Positions 1 through 11,751 of a stretch of DNA of 64,000 nt are shown piece by piece; position 1 is the stretch's first letter, and each line of letters starts with the position of its first letter. The DNA is from Strongyloides papillosus (Eukaryota > Nematoda > Chromadorea > Rhabditida > Strongyloididae), in the NCBI GenBank assembly GCA_005656395.1, contig SRSI01000010.1, forward strand, positions 2,418,001 through 2,482,000, in the 5' to 3' direction. A program made the position numbers and the translations under genes. A model generated the notes under the pieces. That model did not search any database. It saw nothing but the letters and a program-made list of their open reading frames with translations, and was not told where the DNA came from.

Positions 1-1309
1 ATCCCATAACCTCTATCAAATATGGTACACTTAAGGATGCTGTTAAAGTAAATAAGATAAGAATTATTCTTAAACAAAGTGCCCATTCACGAAGACTACC
101 GTCTGCTCCAAAACACGAACGAAAGACTGATTTGTTATTTCTATTAAAGAAACGTTCCATGATAAGTTGAACAATAGCATAATATGGTAATGGATAAGAT
201 AGAAGGGCCTTAACAACTAATATAAGGTTTATAATAATTTTAAATGTTTGGTTTGGCAAAGAGTTAGATATTTCTTTTTGTGTGTACTCTCCAAATGTTA
301 AAAATCCTATTAAACCAAAAACAGCTTTAAAAATTGCTGCTGCTATGTGTGACCATTTTAACATCCACCGAAATTCTGTTGGTTTAACCATTGAACCTTC
401 CAAGGATGGTAGAAATATATGAGAGGTGTATCCAAAGACTACAACACCTATCATTGTTGGCATGGAACGTATTCGAGGGAAAAAAGTTACAGAAGAAAAA
501 TCCCATGTTGAGAATTCAGAAAGGCAATAAATAAACATTATTGCATTTATAACTAAGTGTGATATTCCATTTAAAAATGATAAATCACTTACTTTTCTAA
601 TATCATCTACAAAAGCTGTACCAAGAAGGATAGCTGAAACTATCATCATCCATGCCGATTTATCTACACTTGGTACACAACCTTGAAGTAAATCTCCTGC
701 CAATACTAGATACAAAATACATGTTGAAGCTAATTCTAATAATTGTGCTGCTAAAACCCAATTACCAAGACCTGGTCTAACAGTATCAGCAACTTCTTTA
801 TAACTTTTTCTTACCTTTACATTTTTTTCATACAAACATTCTATCAATAAGACTCCTGTTACATAACATATATATGCAGCTCCAACAAGAAAAAAAATTG
901 TCCACCATCCTCCTACTTTAACAGCAATTGGTAAACCTACAATAAACATTCCCTGTATAGCATTTGTTACATTCCATGCAGCTTGGAGTGCTGTAATAGG
1001 TTGACCTCCTCCATGAGGATCTTCTTCTTCCTCATCATCATGAATACTTTTAATATCTCCTGGACCTGAATCTTGATAACTTATTTCGTTTTTTCCTACC
1101 CCAATACTTCCATATCCATTTTCTCCTGGTGGTGATTCTTCTTTAATAGTATCTGTTGCAATATCACGATCCCATGCATTAAATGGATCATATTTTTGTT
1201 GTGATTGTTGTTGGTAACCAATATCAAATGATTCAGTAAAAATATTTTTATTAGTCCATTCTTGTAGTTTTTTACCAGTTCTAGGAATATCCCAATTACC
1301 CCAACTCAT
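1..1309 (-). CDS. unc-47: Vesicular GABA/glycine transporter (VGAT/VIAAT), 3' part beyond window
   Basis: This is the vesicular inhibitory amino-acid transporter, which loads GABA into synaptic vesicles by proton exchange. The frame is open from the ATG at 1309 to the left edge, about 436 codons, with no visible intron, so the C-terminal part is missing. The N-terminus begins MSWGNWDIPRTGKKLQEW and has a polar cytosolic stretch with an acidic run (EEEEDPHGGG). The amino-acid/auxin permease fold then starts at ITALQAAWNVTNAIQGMF, with the family signature GMFIVGLPIAVKVGGWW, followed by several hydrophobic helices and VFGYTSHIFLPSLEGSM. The last visible residues, VPYLIEVMG, match the late transmembrane region of VGAT. 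The family match is strong throughout. Upstream sequence 1310-1640 would hold its promoter. Confidence 0.93.
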   Translation of the reverse strand, partial: MSWGNWDIPRTGKKLQEWTNKNIFTESFDIGYQQQSQQKYDPFNAWDRDIATDTIKEESPPGENGYGSIGVGKNEISYQDSGPGDIKSIHDDEEEEDPHGGGQPITALQAAWNVTNAIQGMFIVGLPIAVKVGGWWTIFFLVGAAYICYVTGVLLIECLYEKNVKVRKSYKEVADTVRPGLGNWVLAAQLLELASTCILYLVLAGDLLQGCVPSVDKSAWMMIVSAILLGTAFVDDIRKVSDLSFLNGISHLVINAIMFIYCLSEFSTWDFSSVTFFPRIRSMPTMIGVVVFGYTSHIFLPSLEGSMVKPTEFRWMLKWSHIAAAIFKAVFGLIGFLTFGEYTQKEISNSLPNQTFKIIINLILVVKALLSYPLPYYAIVQLIMERFFNRNNKSVFRSCFGADGSLREWALCLRIILILFTLTASLSVPYLIEVMG

Positions 1310-1640
1310 GACTATGAGAAAAACAATAATGAATAAAATAGTAAAGAATTTTAAAAGTATATCTTTAAAGAATAAAAAGAAATAAAAATTTAATCTTTAA
1401 ATACTGTAATATATTTTATTTTTCTTAATATTTCTTCCATATTATATAATCCATCTACTTATCTATTCACATTTAATGGCCCTTCAAAAGTAAACAATTT
1501 TAGTGATAAATGAGAGATTTTTACAAGTAACAAGATTATTAAAACAAATTTCGTCTCAAAAAGTATGCCATCTTTCTTTATTTTAAGTAAAGAGAATTAA
1601 TTTTATCATAATTTTAACATGAATATAAAGATACTTAAAG
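1310..1640. other. Intergenic, probable unc-47 promoter and 3' end of the isochorismatase gene
   Basis: There are 331 AT-rich bases between the start of the GABA transporter and the stop of the next minus-strand gene. I see no RNA gene and no convincing coding frame. Confidence 0.6.
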
Positions 1641-2283
1641 TCAAATATGGGATAGTCCTGTATCTGGTGCTGGAGTAAGAATAATTTTTTGAATCTCCCT
1701 AAATTTGGGATGGTCAGCTGTTTTTATAAGTTCAAATAAAATAGATTCACTTGTTCTTATTTGAGCACCAATTTTCTCAAGGTGTCTTAAAGCAATTTTC
1801 TTATCTCCAATGGTTCTTGAGGATACCCCATCAGCTATAATAATAACTTCATACCCATTTTGAAGTAACTCTTTTGTTGTTTGAAGAATGCATATATGTG
1901 TTTCCAGACCACACAAAATAACTGTCTTTACTTCTTTTCCTATTTCTTTTTTAATGTCATCTGTTAACATAGAAAATACTTTCTTTTCAAAGACTTTTAT
2001 TTTATTTTCTACTATTGAAAGCTCTTCTATAGTATGTCCCAACCCTTTTGGATATTGTTCTGTACCAACTATTTTAATATCTAAAATGTTACAAGCTTTT
2101 ATTAAGCGTTGAATCATTGTTACAATTTCATTAAAGTGACTTATTGATGGTCTATAAAAAATTTATCACTTTATTATTATTTTTTCTCAAATTAAAAAAA
2201 ATGTACCTGAACTTTTCCTGAACATCACAAACAAATAATATACTTGATTCAATATTGATAAGAGAAAGACTATTATTAGACAT
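1641..2283 (-). CDS. Isochorismatase-domain hydrolase (ISOC1/2-like), copy A
   Basis: Two exons, 2283-2207 and 2151-1641, join in phase 2 to give 195 residues; the intron has GTAC and TATAG ends. The protein is a cysteine-hydrolase-fold isochorismatase domain, closest by pattern to animal ISOC2. Visible landmarks are LFVCDVQEKFR (catalytic Asp region), GTEQYPKGLGHT (catalytic Lys region), CGLETHICILQTT (nucleophile Cys), VIIIADGVSSRT, and the C-terminal APDTGL. The substrate of the animal proteins is not settled, so I give no specific reaction. It lies directly upstream of a paralog in the same orientation, with the same first-intron position and the same 195-residue length, which indicates tandem duplication. 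Confidence 0.9.
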
Positions 2284-2436
2284 TTTATTCTATAATATAT
2301 TAAAAATAATTACAACTAACGAAAGTTAATAGACGGTATACAATAATCTATATCAAGATATCGTCACGTGAAATAGTTTTAACTGCACATATTAATGATA
2401 ATATGATAAGGAACAAATAAATCAATTAGTGAATAT

Positions 2437-3110
2437 CTAAATAGTCAATAATCCTGAATCAGGAGCTGGTGTAAGAACAAGCTTTTGAACTTCACGGAAT
2501 TTTGGATGATCAGAACCTCTCATCAATTCAAATAAAACAGATTCACTGGTACGTAACTTTGCTCCAGCTGCTTTTAATCTTTCAAAGGCATATTTTCTTT
2601 AAAAAACTAGTTATTCATTAAAAATATAAACATACCTATCGAACATTGTTCTAGAACTAACAGCGTCAACAACGACATGAACATCTTTCCCTTGTTCTAA
2701 GAAATCTAATGTACTTTGAAGAACACAAACGTGTCCTTCAATGCCACAAAGAATAATAGATTCGTTATCCTCTGGAAGATGTTTCATTAACTCCGATCCA
2801 CACATTGAAAATTTTAATTTTTCAACAACAGGAATATTAAAATTTTTAAGTTCAAGTTCCTCAACGGTGTGACCAAGTCCTTTTGGGTATTGTTCTGTTG
2901 CTAATGTTTTTACATTAAGAATATTTGCTCCAGTAATAAGGCGTTTTGTTACAGAAACAATTTCAGGAAAGTATTGTATGTTATTTCTGTTAATTTTCCG
3001 TAAAATATTTTATCATTATTTTATCCTTCTTACCTGAACTTTTCTTGAAGATCACAAATAAGAAGAGCAGAATTTTTTGTATTAAGACGTGAAAGAATTT
3101 TGGAAGACAT
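2437..3110 (-). CDS. Isochorismatase-domain hydrolase (ISOC1/2-like), copy B
   Basis: Three exons, 3110-3034, 2986-2636 and 2596-2437, encode 195 residues. Landmarks are LLICDLQEKFR, ATEQYPKGLGHTVEEL, CGIEGHVCVLQST with the nucleophile Cys, VVVDAVSSRTMFDR and the C-terminal APDSGLL. The first intron falls at exactly the same codon and phase as in the neighbouring copy A. The second intron (2635-2597, 39 bases, after SSRTMFDR) is absent from copy A, so one copy gained or lost an intron after duplication. The sequence is closer to vertebrate ISOC2 than copy A is. An internal methionine at 2805 is not the start: the upstream exons keep the family frame. Confidence 0.9.
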
Positions 3111-3657
3111 TCTCTTTGATGAAATTTACTTAACTACAATGATAACAATTATCAAATTAATTTCGTATCTTTTCTTAACACGATATCTCAAAATGCATAA
3201 TCAATATAATACATGTAAATTTGTTTATAACTAAAATAACTATTTAAAAAATTTAAATGTTTAAAGATCTTTAATTAACTCATATGAACACATTAAAAAA
3301 CAATAACAAATCCACCTTTTATACTCTACTCTTAAAGTAACTCACTTCCATCATCTCATCTCTGTACTTTTCCTCTCTAATATACTTACATCTAATATAC
3401 TTTCCAAGTGTAAAAAAACTTAATAAAAAGTAATAAATACCAATAACCATATTTGAATGTGTTTAGCGGAAAAAATAAAAGTAAAGAGACAATCCCATAT
3501 GACTCCTAGAAAATTTCTTCACCAGAAAACCTTAAAAAATAGTGGAACACAGACTATGAAATGTATGTTATTTGTTATTGAAAAAAAGTTTATCCCTACT
3601 TTTACGTTATTACACACACAAATATATTTTTTTAATTTATTTTAAAATATTTTAGCG
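3111..3657. other. Divergent intergenic region between isochorismatase B and CC2D1
   Basis: The region is 547 AT-rich bases. It ends with a TATTTTAG acceptor two bases before the CC2D1 ATG, probably a spliced-leader trans-splice site. A 62-codon ATG frame at 3457-3645 has no recognisable features and is not called. Confidence 0.55.
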
Positions 3658-5917
3658 ATGAATTTTGACATTTCTAATTTTGAGGCTAATATTTATGGGG
3701 ATGTTCATAATGATCCAGATCTAGAGAAGGAATTAAAAAGTTTAGGAATTGATGAAGATGATGACAGTGATTGCGAAGCTGAACTTGCAAGGTTGATGAA
3801 AGAGAGTGGTCATGATGTTGATGACGATGATTTAGTACTAGACAAACTGCCTAAAGACAAATATGAGAAAAATGGAAATAAAAGAAAAATTAAAGCAGAT
3901 GAAGGTGTTTTGGAGAGTGATGATGAAGGGTTATTAGACGAGTTAAATCAAATTACCGGTGAAGGTGTTAAACCTAAAGCTAATGTTGTTAATCCTCCTG
4001 CAACAATTGACAAAGAAATGATTACAAAGTTGGATAATGCACTAACATTCTATACAAAGCAGCTCGATGCATCAAAGAAAAATGGTGACAATGCTAAAGT
4101 TAGAAGGTGTCAAAGAAGTATTACTAAGATTCAAGAACTTCAAAGTCATGTAAAAAGCGGAGGAAAAATAAACGAAGAAGATATACCACCAGTACCTAAA
4201 GGGGTTGAGACAAATGAAATTGCTAGTAAAGTCAGAAAACTTGATGATCCACCACCATTGCCACCAAGAAATTCAGTTCAAAGTTCAACTCTTCTTGTCG
4301 AAACTAAGGAGTCTAAGTTAAATAAGATTCAAAATTTGTTGAAGGAACGTCTTTCACAGTACTTGGATTGTGCTCAAAAAGCTAAAGAAGCCGGAGACAA
4401 AGAAAAAACATTAGAGTATGTACAATTTGTTTCACAATTTAAAGAAGCTCTTAAAGCGATTGATATTACTAACATTGATGATTGTGACCCTGATGATATA
4501 CCACCACCTCCAGAGCCATACAAAGCAAAGAAATCGGAGAAACCTAAAAGTTTGGCTGATGATTTAATACTAAGAAGACAATTTTTCATAGATTATGTTA
4601 AACAACTTCAGACAAAAGGAGAAGATAGGAAAGTAAGAAGTAATCAAAGAATTATTAAACTTTATGATGAAGCTATACAAATTGCTAAGCAAGGTAAACT
4701 ACCCGAGATTAATGATCTTCCATGCCCTCCTGGAATGCAACCAATATCAGTGAATAATTATGCTCCTCCTCCTGTACAAACAAAACCACCTAGTCAAACA
4801 AAAAAATCTCCTGATGAAAGAAAAGAACAACCACCATCCTCTTCAACAAGAAAAGCATCAACTGTATCAATAGGATCGACTGCTAAACCAAAATTAGATA
4901 CTTCTAAACTTTCTAAGCAAGAAGCACAATCATACTTCTTAAAACGTCGTCAAAAAAGATTTAAAGAACAAGCAATAGTTTCAAAACAACAAAATGATAT
5001 AGAGAAAGCAAAAGAGTATTTAAAAGTTGTAAAAGGTCTTGAGCCAATGATAGAAGCAAGTGACAATGGTTTACCAACAGACTTAAGTAAAGTACCAATA
5101 CCCCCACAATTGAATATACCAAATTCAGCTTTAAAATGTACCATTGTCAGTCCAGAACCATTCTTCAGTAAAATAGAAAAAACTTTAATGAAACAACTGG
5201 CATATTGTTTGCAAAATTTACCTCAAATTGTTGCACAAAATGATCCAGTTAATGCATTATTGTATGAAGATTTAACGCTTGATACATTGGAGGATATTGT
5301 TTATCTAAGGAAATCAGCACGCGGAAATAGATTGCCTAAATTCCAATATGTAGAAAAAAAATTACCAAGAGCTCAAATAAATACAGATCTTGATGATGGT
5401 ACCCTTGAGTTTACTATTAACTCAGCATTAAATATTAAACCATTAACTGGATACAAAGAGAATGATCTTTGTTGTTACATCAAATACGAATTTCCATATC
5501 CACATAATTCACATCAAGTTGGAACAACAGCTGTCGTTAACTATACTAACTCTCCAGGTATGTTTAAAAAGGTGTGTATAATAAATATTTTATTTTTTAT
5601 TTTAAGAATATAATGAAAAAATAATATTTAAAATTGGCAGAGGAGCTAGAGCATTCCAAAGAGTTATATTACGTGGGAAATTAAAACTTGAAATTTACCA
5701 CAAAGGTGGTTTCCTTAGAAGTGATAAATTGGTTGGGAATGTCGAGGTTCCACTCTCTGATTTGGAACATTTTGCCACAGTTGCTCTTAAAGTTCCAATT
5801 CTTGAAGGTAGAAGGAAGACAGATGGAACTATAGAAGTTGCATTCAGGCAATCAAAAGCTGTTGGTACCCCGAAGATGGATAATGTTATAGAGAAATGGC
5901 TTATATTGGTGAAATAA
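3658..5917 (+). CDS. cc2d1: Coiled-coil and C2 domain-containing protein 1 (CC2D1/Lgd)
   Basis: Exons 3658-5557 and 5607-5917 give 736 residues. The intron ends in TTTTAAG and is phase 1. Four DM14-type helical modules are visible at about residues 120-165, 220-265, 300-345 and 420-465; each has a charged helix with patterns such as NAKVRRCQRSITKIQEL and KVRSNQRIIKLYDEAI. They are separated by proline-rich linkers (PPPLPPR, IPPPPEPY). The C-terminal third (about 570-730) is a C2 domain, with LEFTINSALNIKPLTGY and KLKLEIYHKGGFLRSDKLVG. CC2D1/Lethal giant discs binds the ESCRT-III subunit CHMP4/Shrub and acts in endosomal sorting and Notch trafficking. The N-terminus is acidic, as in the family. 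The TTTTAG acceptor just before the ATG supports this start. Confidence 0.93.
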
Positions 5918-6429
5918 CAAACTTGTATAAAATTTTATATCCAATAGAAAACTAACTCTAATTTATATTTTATAGTCTATTATCAAATTTTTCTAACTTT
6001 CAATAAAATATTTTTTATTCAAATTTTTTTACCATTATTTTCACATACCAGTTTTATTACTTGTAATTTATAGTACTTTATAGATCAATTTTTTATTTAA
6101 CTTTACTACTATGACATTCTTTCGTCAAAAAACGGGAAATTCTTAATATATTTATTTAAGAGAAAAATAATAAGACAAATTACTAGTAAAAAACCATCAA
6201 TAATAGATAGCAAAGAAAACTTTTGTTGAAAATAAACATAAGCTACAAAGTACAAGCATAAAACTAGTACATACTTTTCCAATCGCAACAATAAAAGTTA
6301 CACAGATATTTGCATCATTCATACTATAAAATTAATCTGTTCATCTTTTTCTATTCTATCTGTCTTAAATTTTTCTTAACATTTGTGTAATTTTTTTTTG
6401 ATTTGTAAATATTACTTAAAACCAAAAAG
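5918..6429. other. Intergenic between CC2D1 and CDC16
   Basis: These 512 bases are AT-rich. A minus-strand hydrophobic frame at 6109-6291 begins at TTG and has no ATG except near its end, so it is not called. Confidence 0.5.
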
Positions 6430-8582
6430 ATGGTTGGAACAGCAAAAACACCAGTTAAAAGGATCGCTCAGCCTTCAGTTTCACCATCCTCCAGAGGGCA
6501 ACCAAAACCAAAGTAAGTCGTTTTTAGTTTTTTGGTTAAAAATAGCTAATTAGAAAATCCAGATTAAGGACGTCAAAAAGTAATAAAACTTTTGCTGATG
6601 AACTTTTGGCGCTCCAAATTTCTGAGGGAGATCCAAAGATGTTTGATGAAAAAATTGAGAAATGTTTAAAGAATGACCAAATGAATAGTGCTATTTTTTG
6701 GGCTGATAAAAGGTTAGCCTTTGCAACAAAGCATTATGACATTAGTAGTGGGAGACCAGAATTTAAGGATATTGCTCAATTTGTAAGAACACTATCTGCA
6801 GCTCAATGCTGGATGAGGATTTCTGATTACCTTACGTCACAAGATTGTATATTTTCACATCTTGCTTTAACATATTACTATGTCAATTCGTTATGGCATC
6901 AAAATATGCACAATGAAATTGTTCTCCTACCTCTTGCACTTGTTGGAAGGTGGGAGGGTGTTCCGGAGGTTTCTTTTGAACCTCATGTAACAAAATATAA
7001 GAAAGAATCATATTATCCAACTTCAGATGATAAAGCTGCACTTGATAAAATGGTCGAAGAGTATGATTTGGAGGCAGCTCTTTTGTTACTGTTAGGTAAA
7101 GTTTATACAAAAGTCGTTAACCGCGAAGCAGCTAAAGCATGTTTTTTAAATTGTCTCAAATTGGATATATGCTGCTATGAGGCATGGGATTTTGTTCTTA
7201 AGTACCATCTTCTAAAGAGAGATGAAATTAATAGATTATTGAGCAGTATTCCTGATAACTGTTCAGATATTATTGAGGTAATGCGAATATATGTTGAGTC
7301 TTATCAAAATCAACCACCAGTCAGACCTATGAATGATTTTGAGTTTGGAATTATTGATGAAAATGATTGGTATGCAATGAGATTATTTGGTCCACAAAAA
7401 GAAAAGAAGTGGCTCCAACTCAATGGACCGAGACCTGGTAATGCCAAAGAGGGACAATTAAGATTTACGAAACCAAAGAAAGCTGAGAAAAAAGATATTG
7501 TTTCGTTGGTGGAGAATCCTGCATTAAAGGAAAGATTATCTAAGAATCAGAAAGCATTGAAAATTCATGATAAATTAGTTGATGACATTGATATGATAAC
7601 AATAAAAGCGATGAAATATTATAATGCTGGAGAAAATCAAAGATGTTTAGAGATCACTCAAGATTTATATAGCAAATATGGTTTTAATTCATTCTTCTTT
7701 CTTCTTCATTTGGCTGTGTTGACGGAGATGAAAAAAAGTGAACAATTATTTGTTATTTCTCATGAGTTAGTTGATAAATGTTCTGAAAGTGAAGTAGCAT
7801 GGTATGCAGTTGGATGTTACTATGTATCTATAGAACAATATTTTGCAGCTAAACAATATTTTAATAAAGCAATTCTTATGAATCCTAATTTTGGTGAAGG
7901 TTGGATGGCTATGGGACATGCAAATTCTTTAGGTGGTGAACATGAACAAGCATTAAATTGTTACTTTAGATGTCATAGATTATTAGAAGGTTCCTGGGAA
8001 CCATTAATGTATATCGCTGTTCAACACATGAAAACTCATAATTTGTGTTTATCACATAACTTCTTGAAAGATGCCATGAGATTATCTCCCGGCAATATAA
8101 TGATTCTAATTGAGGATGGTGCAATGCATTATAGTAAAGATCTATTTGAGGATCTGGAAAGGGCTATGTATATTTGGACACAAGCATTACATATTGTAAT
8201 GGGAAATCCAGATGGACCATCAAAATTGGAACACTCATATTTAAGAGCATACCTCGACTCTCCAATATCTCCAAGATGGGAGGTATTATTAAATAACTTA
8301 GGACAAGTTTGTAGACGACTATGTCGTTATAAAGAATCAGTATTATTTCATAGGAAAGCAATATCAATGGAATGTAGGGATGTATCAAATCTTGTTTCAA
8401 TGGCATTAAGTTATGCTGGTTTGCGGAAATTTGAGAAAGCTTTGGACCTTCTTCATGAAGCTGCTACCATTACACCGAATGGAACGGCACAAAGTGGTAT
8501 AGCTGTTAGTTGTATTGAAGCAATTGTTCCATACTATTTATATGATACTGGTGTTGAGAAAGACTTAAAAATTCAGTTTTAA
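6430..8582 (+). CDS. cdc16: Anaphase-promoting complex subunit 6 (CDC16)
   Basis: Exon 1 is 6430-6512 and exon 2 starts at 6563 (intron GTAAGT...CCAG, phase 2), giving about 700 residues. An alternative acceptor nine bases upstream (AATTAG) would add three residues in frame. The protein is a tetratricopeptide-repeat scaffold subunit of the APC/C ubiquitin ligase (EMB-27 in C. elegans). Signatures include the N-terminal SAAQCWMRISDYLTSQD, LLLLLGKVYTKVVNREAAKAC, VAWYAVGCYYVSIEQYFAAK and NPNFGEGWMAMGHANSLGGE, with TPR helices through about residue 660. Length and motif order match animal CDC16. The N-terminal segment before the first helix is basic and low-complexity. Confidence 0.95.
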
Positions 8583-9717
8583 ATTTTAGGTATTTCCAAT
8601 TAAGTCAAACAAGAAAAAACATTTTATTATTAATATTATTAATTTCTTTATTTATTGTAAAATACTTGTATTTATACTTTGAACAGTTATTATTTTTTAA
8701 CGAGTCAATTTGAAAATAAAAGACGACATACTTTTAGTTCTCTATAGTTGCTACTAAAAATAGCTATATATTGTAAATATAAACTCTAAATGGAAGATTT
8801 AAAAAGCAATTTATTAAATGATAACACCTATAAAAAGAAGAAGAGAGTATTTTTTGTAAGTTTATCCTCTTCTAAATATTTCATTTTCATTATTATAGTA
8901 TGCCACTTAAGGAACCACTCTTTATGAATATAAAATTTGAACAATAACATTTTGCCAAAACTTTCTTTATTCTTTTTACTATTTTTCTTTTCCATAAAAT
9001 ATTTAAATTTTTTTTTAATATATTTGATGTTGTATATTAGGGATATATTTTAATGTGAACATATTAAGCATTAAAAATATTTAGCATTTTTATTTTGCAT
9101 ATTCTTCATATATATATTACTTATAAATATTATCCTTAAAGATATTTTGACAAAAAGTAAAATTGAACTTATTTACCAATATATTGAGAGTATTTTTCAC
9201 TGAAAATTTATAATTTATGATATGAAATAATATTTTTTTTCCATCAATTATCTTATCTCTCTTCCATTCGGTGGCGAAGAGGGATAAAAAGAAAGTAGGG
9301 GAGGCTTAACTGATTTTATGGATATGAAAAATTTTACTATAAAATAAAGGGGCACGCCTTTATAGGAAGGAAAAATAAGTTTATAATCAATCATGATATA
9401 AGAATATACATATATATAAATATATATTTTATACCAAATACCCCATTTATCCTCTTATAATATGATAAAAAGTTTTAGCGATATAGCCGTTTAAGTTTAA
9501 TTTGTGAAGATATATTAAATTAGGAGAACGGAGAGAGGAACTAATTTATGGGCACTTTCTTTCTGTTTTCTAATATATTTTGTAGACCATAGCATTTTTC
9601 TTTCCTCAAAAAAGACATCATCTATATTTCTATATTTTATATACATATTTTCTATATTATTTTTGTATGACATTTATTTTTTTATACAAATGTTTATGGT
9701 ATAATTTTGTAGAAATA
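8583..9717. other. Intergenic, 5' region of the CUB protein gene
   Basis: This is 1.1 kb of mostly very AT-rich sequence. A more complex island at about 9230-9370 contains the hairpin described separately and a GGGGCACGCC block. The region ends in a TTTTGTAG acceptor five bases before the CUB gene ATG. A 45-codon ATG frame near 8790 was seen but not called. Confidence 0.5.
9253..9287. repeat. Inverted repeat able to form a 12-bp hairpin
   Basis: Bases 9253-9264 pair with 9276-9287 over 12 bp, including one G-T wobble, around an 11-base loop with a CGG core. It lies in a GC-richer island upstream of the CUB gene. It could be a structured RNA, a regulatory palindrome or chance; it is short for a microRNA precursor. 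Confidence 0.4.
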
Positions 9718-11751
9718 ATGAAATGGTTCTTTAAACAATGGAAACGTAAAAGAAGATTCCATGAATTATTATTTATTATAATATTTTTAAATATTGATCA
9801 AGGAGTAGGGAATGAAATAATTTCAAGTTGTGAGTCTCCAAACATCATAAAGGCATCTAATCATACCTCTGGTTATATATTATCACCAAATTATCCATCA
9901 AATTATCCACCAAATCAAAATTGTAGTTATATTTTAACGGGTACTCCAAATCTTGTTATACAGTTATCTTTCATAGACTTCGAATTGGAAAATTATTTTC
10001 CTAGTAGTAGGCAATGCTTAAATGATTATCTTTTGGTGGTTGTTATTGATAGGAATGGTAGAAGACATTATGAAAATAGGATGTGTGGTAATAAATTACC
10101 GAAACCTATTAAAACTATGCAACATAAAATTGAAATTATTTTTATTACATCCAAAATGAGCAATAAAAGAGGCTTTAAAATTAAGTATGAATTTATTCCT
10201 GAAGGTAATAAATTATTAATATTATTATTATATTTATTAATTATAGAAAAAATTCCACAACCTGCTAGTTATATGGATGAAGTAAATAAAAAATATTTAA
10301 AGGAATGTGGTGGAAAAACAGAGGAAGGCAAAGAAGAGTTAACAGGATCTATACAATCTCCAGGGTACCCATCAACTTATCCATCTAATTCTACCTGTTA
10401 TTGGTTGATTCGTGTTGGAATTGGAAAACGAATTTACATAAGAATAACGCATCTCGACATATCCTTAACTATGGGTAAGTGAAAGATTAAATTTATTTTC
10501 TTGTTTTCTTTTTTTAAAAAAAAGTAGTAATTAAATAAAAAATACTAATGAGAAAAAAATATTTCTCTTATTTGTTGATAAATTAAAATAAGGTTGTCAA
10601 AATTTATTTAGATTAAACTTTTTCTATTACCATAAAACATAAGGAAAATAAGTTTATGTATAGAAAAAAATATATACACTTCTAAAATTGTTGTTTTTTA
10701 TAAATTTTATTTATACATAATAAAGTGTTAATAAACTTTTATTTTAGCTGAATGTGACAAGGCTTACCTTCATATTATTGATGGATATAAACATGAAGGA
10801 AAACCAGAATTTGGTGTTCCAAGAAAATTCACAAAAACAAAGATGGAAGCAAAATATTGTGGAAATGAATTGTATTATGCAGATGAGGAGTCGAAAAGTT
10901 TTTTGTCTGAGGGAAATAGAGTTATAATAAAATTTGTCTCTTCTGAAAATCCTTCATCGGAGCAGTATAATAAATATGAGTTGGAGGGTAAACCTATTGG
11001 TTTTAAGATAAGATGGACAGAGGTACATGATTTAGTTGAAGAAGGAATGGAAAATAGTTGTAAAGGTTTTACATGTGGGGGAGGTGAAATTTGTATTGAT
11101 GATGGACAAAATGTTTGTGCTCAAAGAACAAGATTGTGTATTAATGAAACATTAGTGTGTAATGGAATAGGAAATTGTGCAGAAATGGATTTTAGTGATG
11201 AGGCAAATTGTTATTCTGATCAAATAATAATTATTTCAACAAGTGGTATGATAGTAGTAATAATATTAATAATAATTGCAATAATAATACAAAGAAATAA
11301 AAAAATTAAAGAAGTAAATAGGAGAGTAGAAACGTTAAGAAGAAATAATGAAAGTGTTATGTCAATGAATCCTGATGCAATGAAAATGAGTATGTTAATG
11401 AATCCTTCATCGCCTATATCATTTGATGATTGTCAAAGATTTACTTCTACAAAAGAAATAATACATAATGGACATTGTAATAAAAGAGGAAAACCTTCAA
11501 TACCAGTAAGAAATGTTTCTATGAATCATCCGAATTGTAAAATGTCAAATAATGTATTAAAAATGAATGAAAATGTTAGAGAAGATTTCCATGAAAACGA
11601 GGTATGGCAAAGAAGGAGTGATAAATCAATTATAAATGAACCAATACCAGAAATATTAATAGAAGATATATTATCTGAAGAAAATAGTGAGATGGATGAT
11701 GAAGAGATACAACCTAACTGTTATAAACGAGGAAAACCAGTACTAGTTTAA
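9718..11751 (+). CDS. CUB-CUB-LDLa transmembrane protein, Neto/SOL-2-like
   Basis: Exons 9718-10204, 10247-10474 and 10748-11751 give about 572 residues. The start is chosen because TTTTGTAG ends five bases before this ATG; an in-frame ATG at 9667 lies upstream of it. A basic stretch then a hydrophobic segment (HELLFIIIFLNIDQG) forms the signal peptide. CUB1 (about 35-160) has GYILSPNYPSNYPPNQNC; CUB2 (from about 185) has GSIQSPGYPSTYPSNSTC and CGNELYY. An LDL-receptor class A module follows (CKGFTCGGGEICIDDG to CNGIGNCAEMDFSDEANC), then one TM helix and a cytoplasmic tail of about 160 residues. This order is that of Neto/SOL-2, auxiliary subunits of glutamate receptors; LEV-10 also ends CUB-LDLa-TM but has more CUB domains. 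The tail has two C-x-KRGKP motifs, the second leading to the C-terminus PVLV. Confidence 0.82.

Noticed and set aside
3457..3645. 62-codon plus-strand frame before CC2D1
   Set aside because: No recognisable protein features, ends in an AT-rich hydrophobic run, and sits in the 5' region just before a splice acceptor.
6109..6291. Minus-strand 60-codon hydrophobic frame, two possible TM segments
   Set aside because: It starts at TTG and has no ATG until the last residues; no acceptor upstream restores a start; composition is AT-driven.
8790..8926. 45-codon frame starting MEDLKSNLLNDNTYKKKK, with an internal GTAAGT...TTATAG
   Set aside because: Spliced form is only about 25 residues and the read-through form is a short hydrophobic frame; not enough to call a gene.
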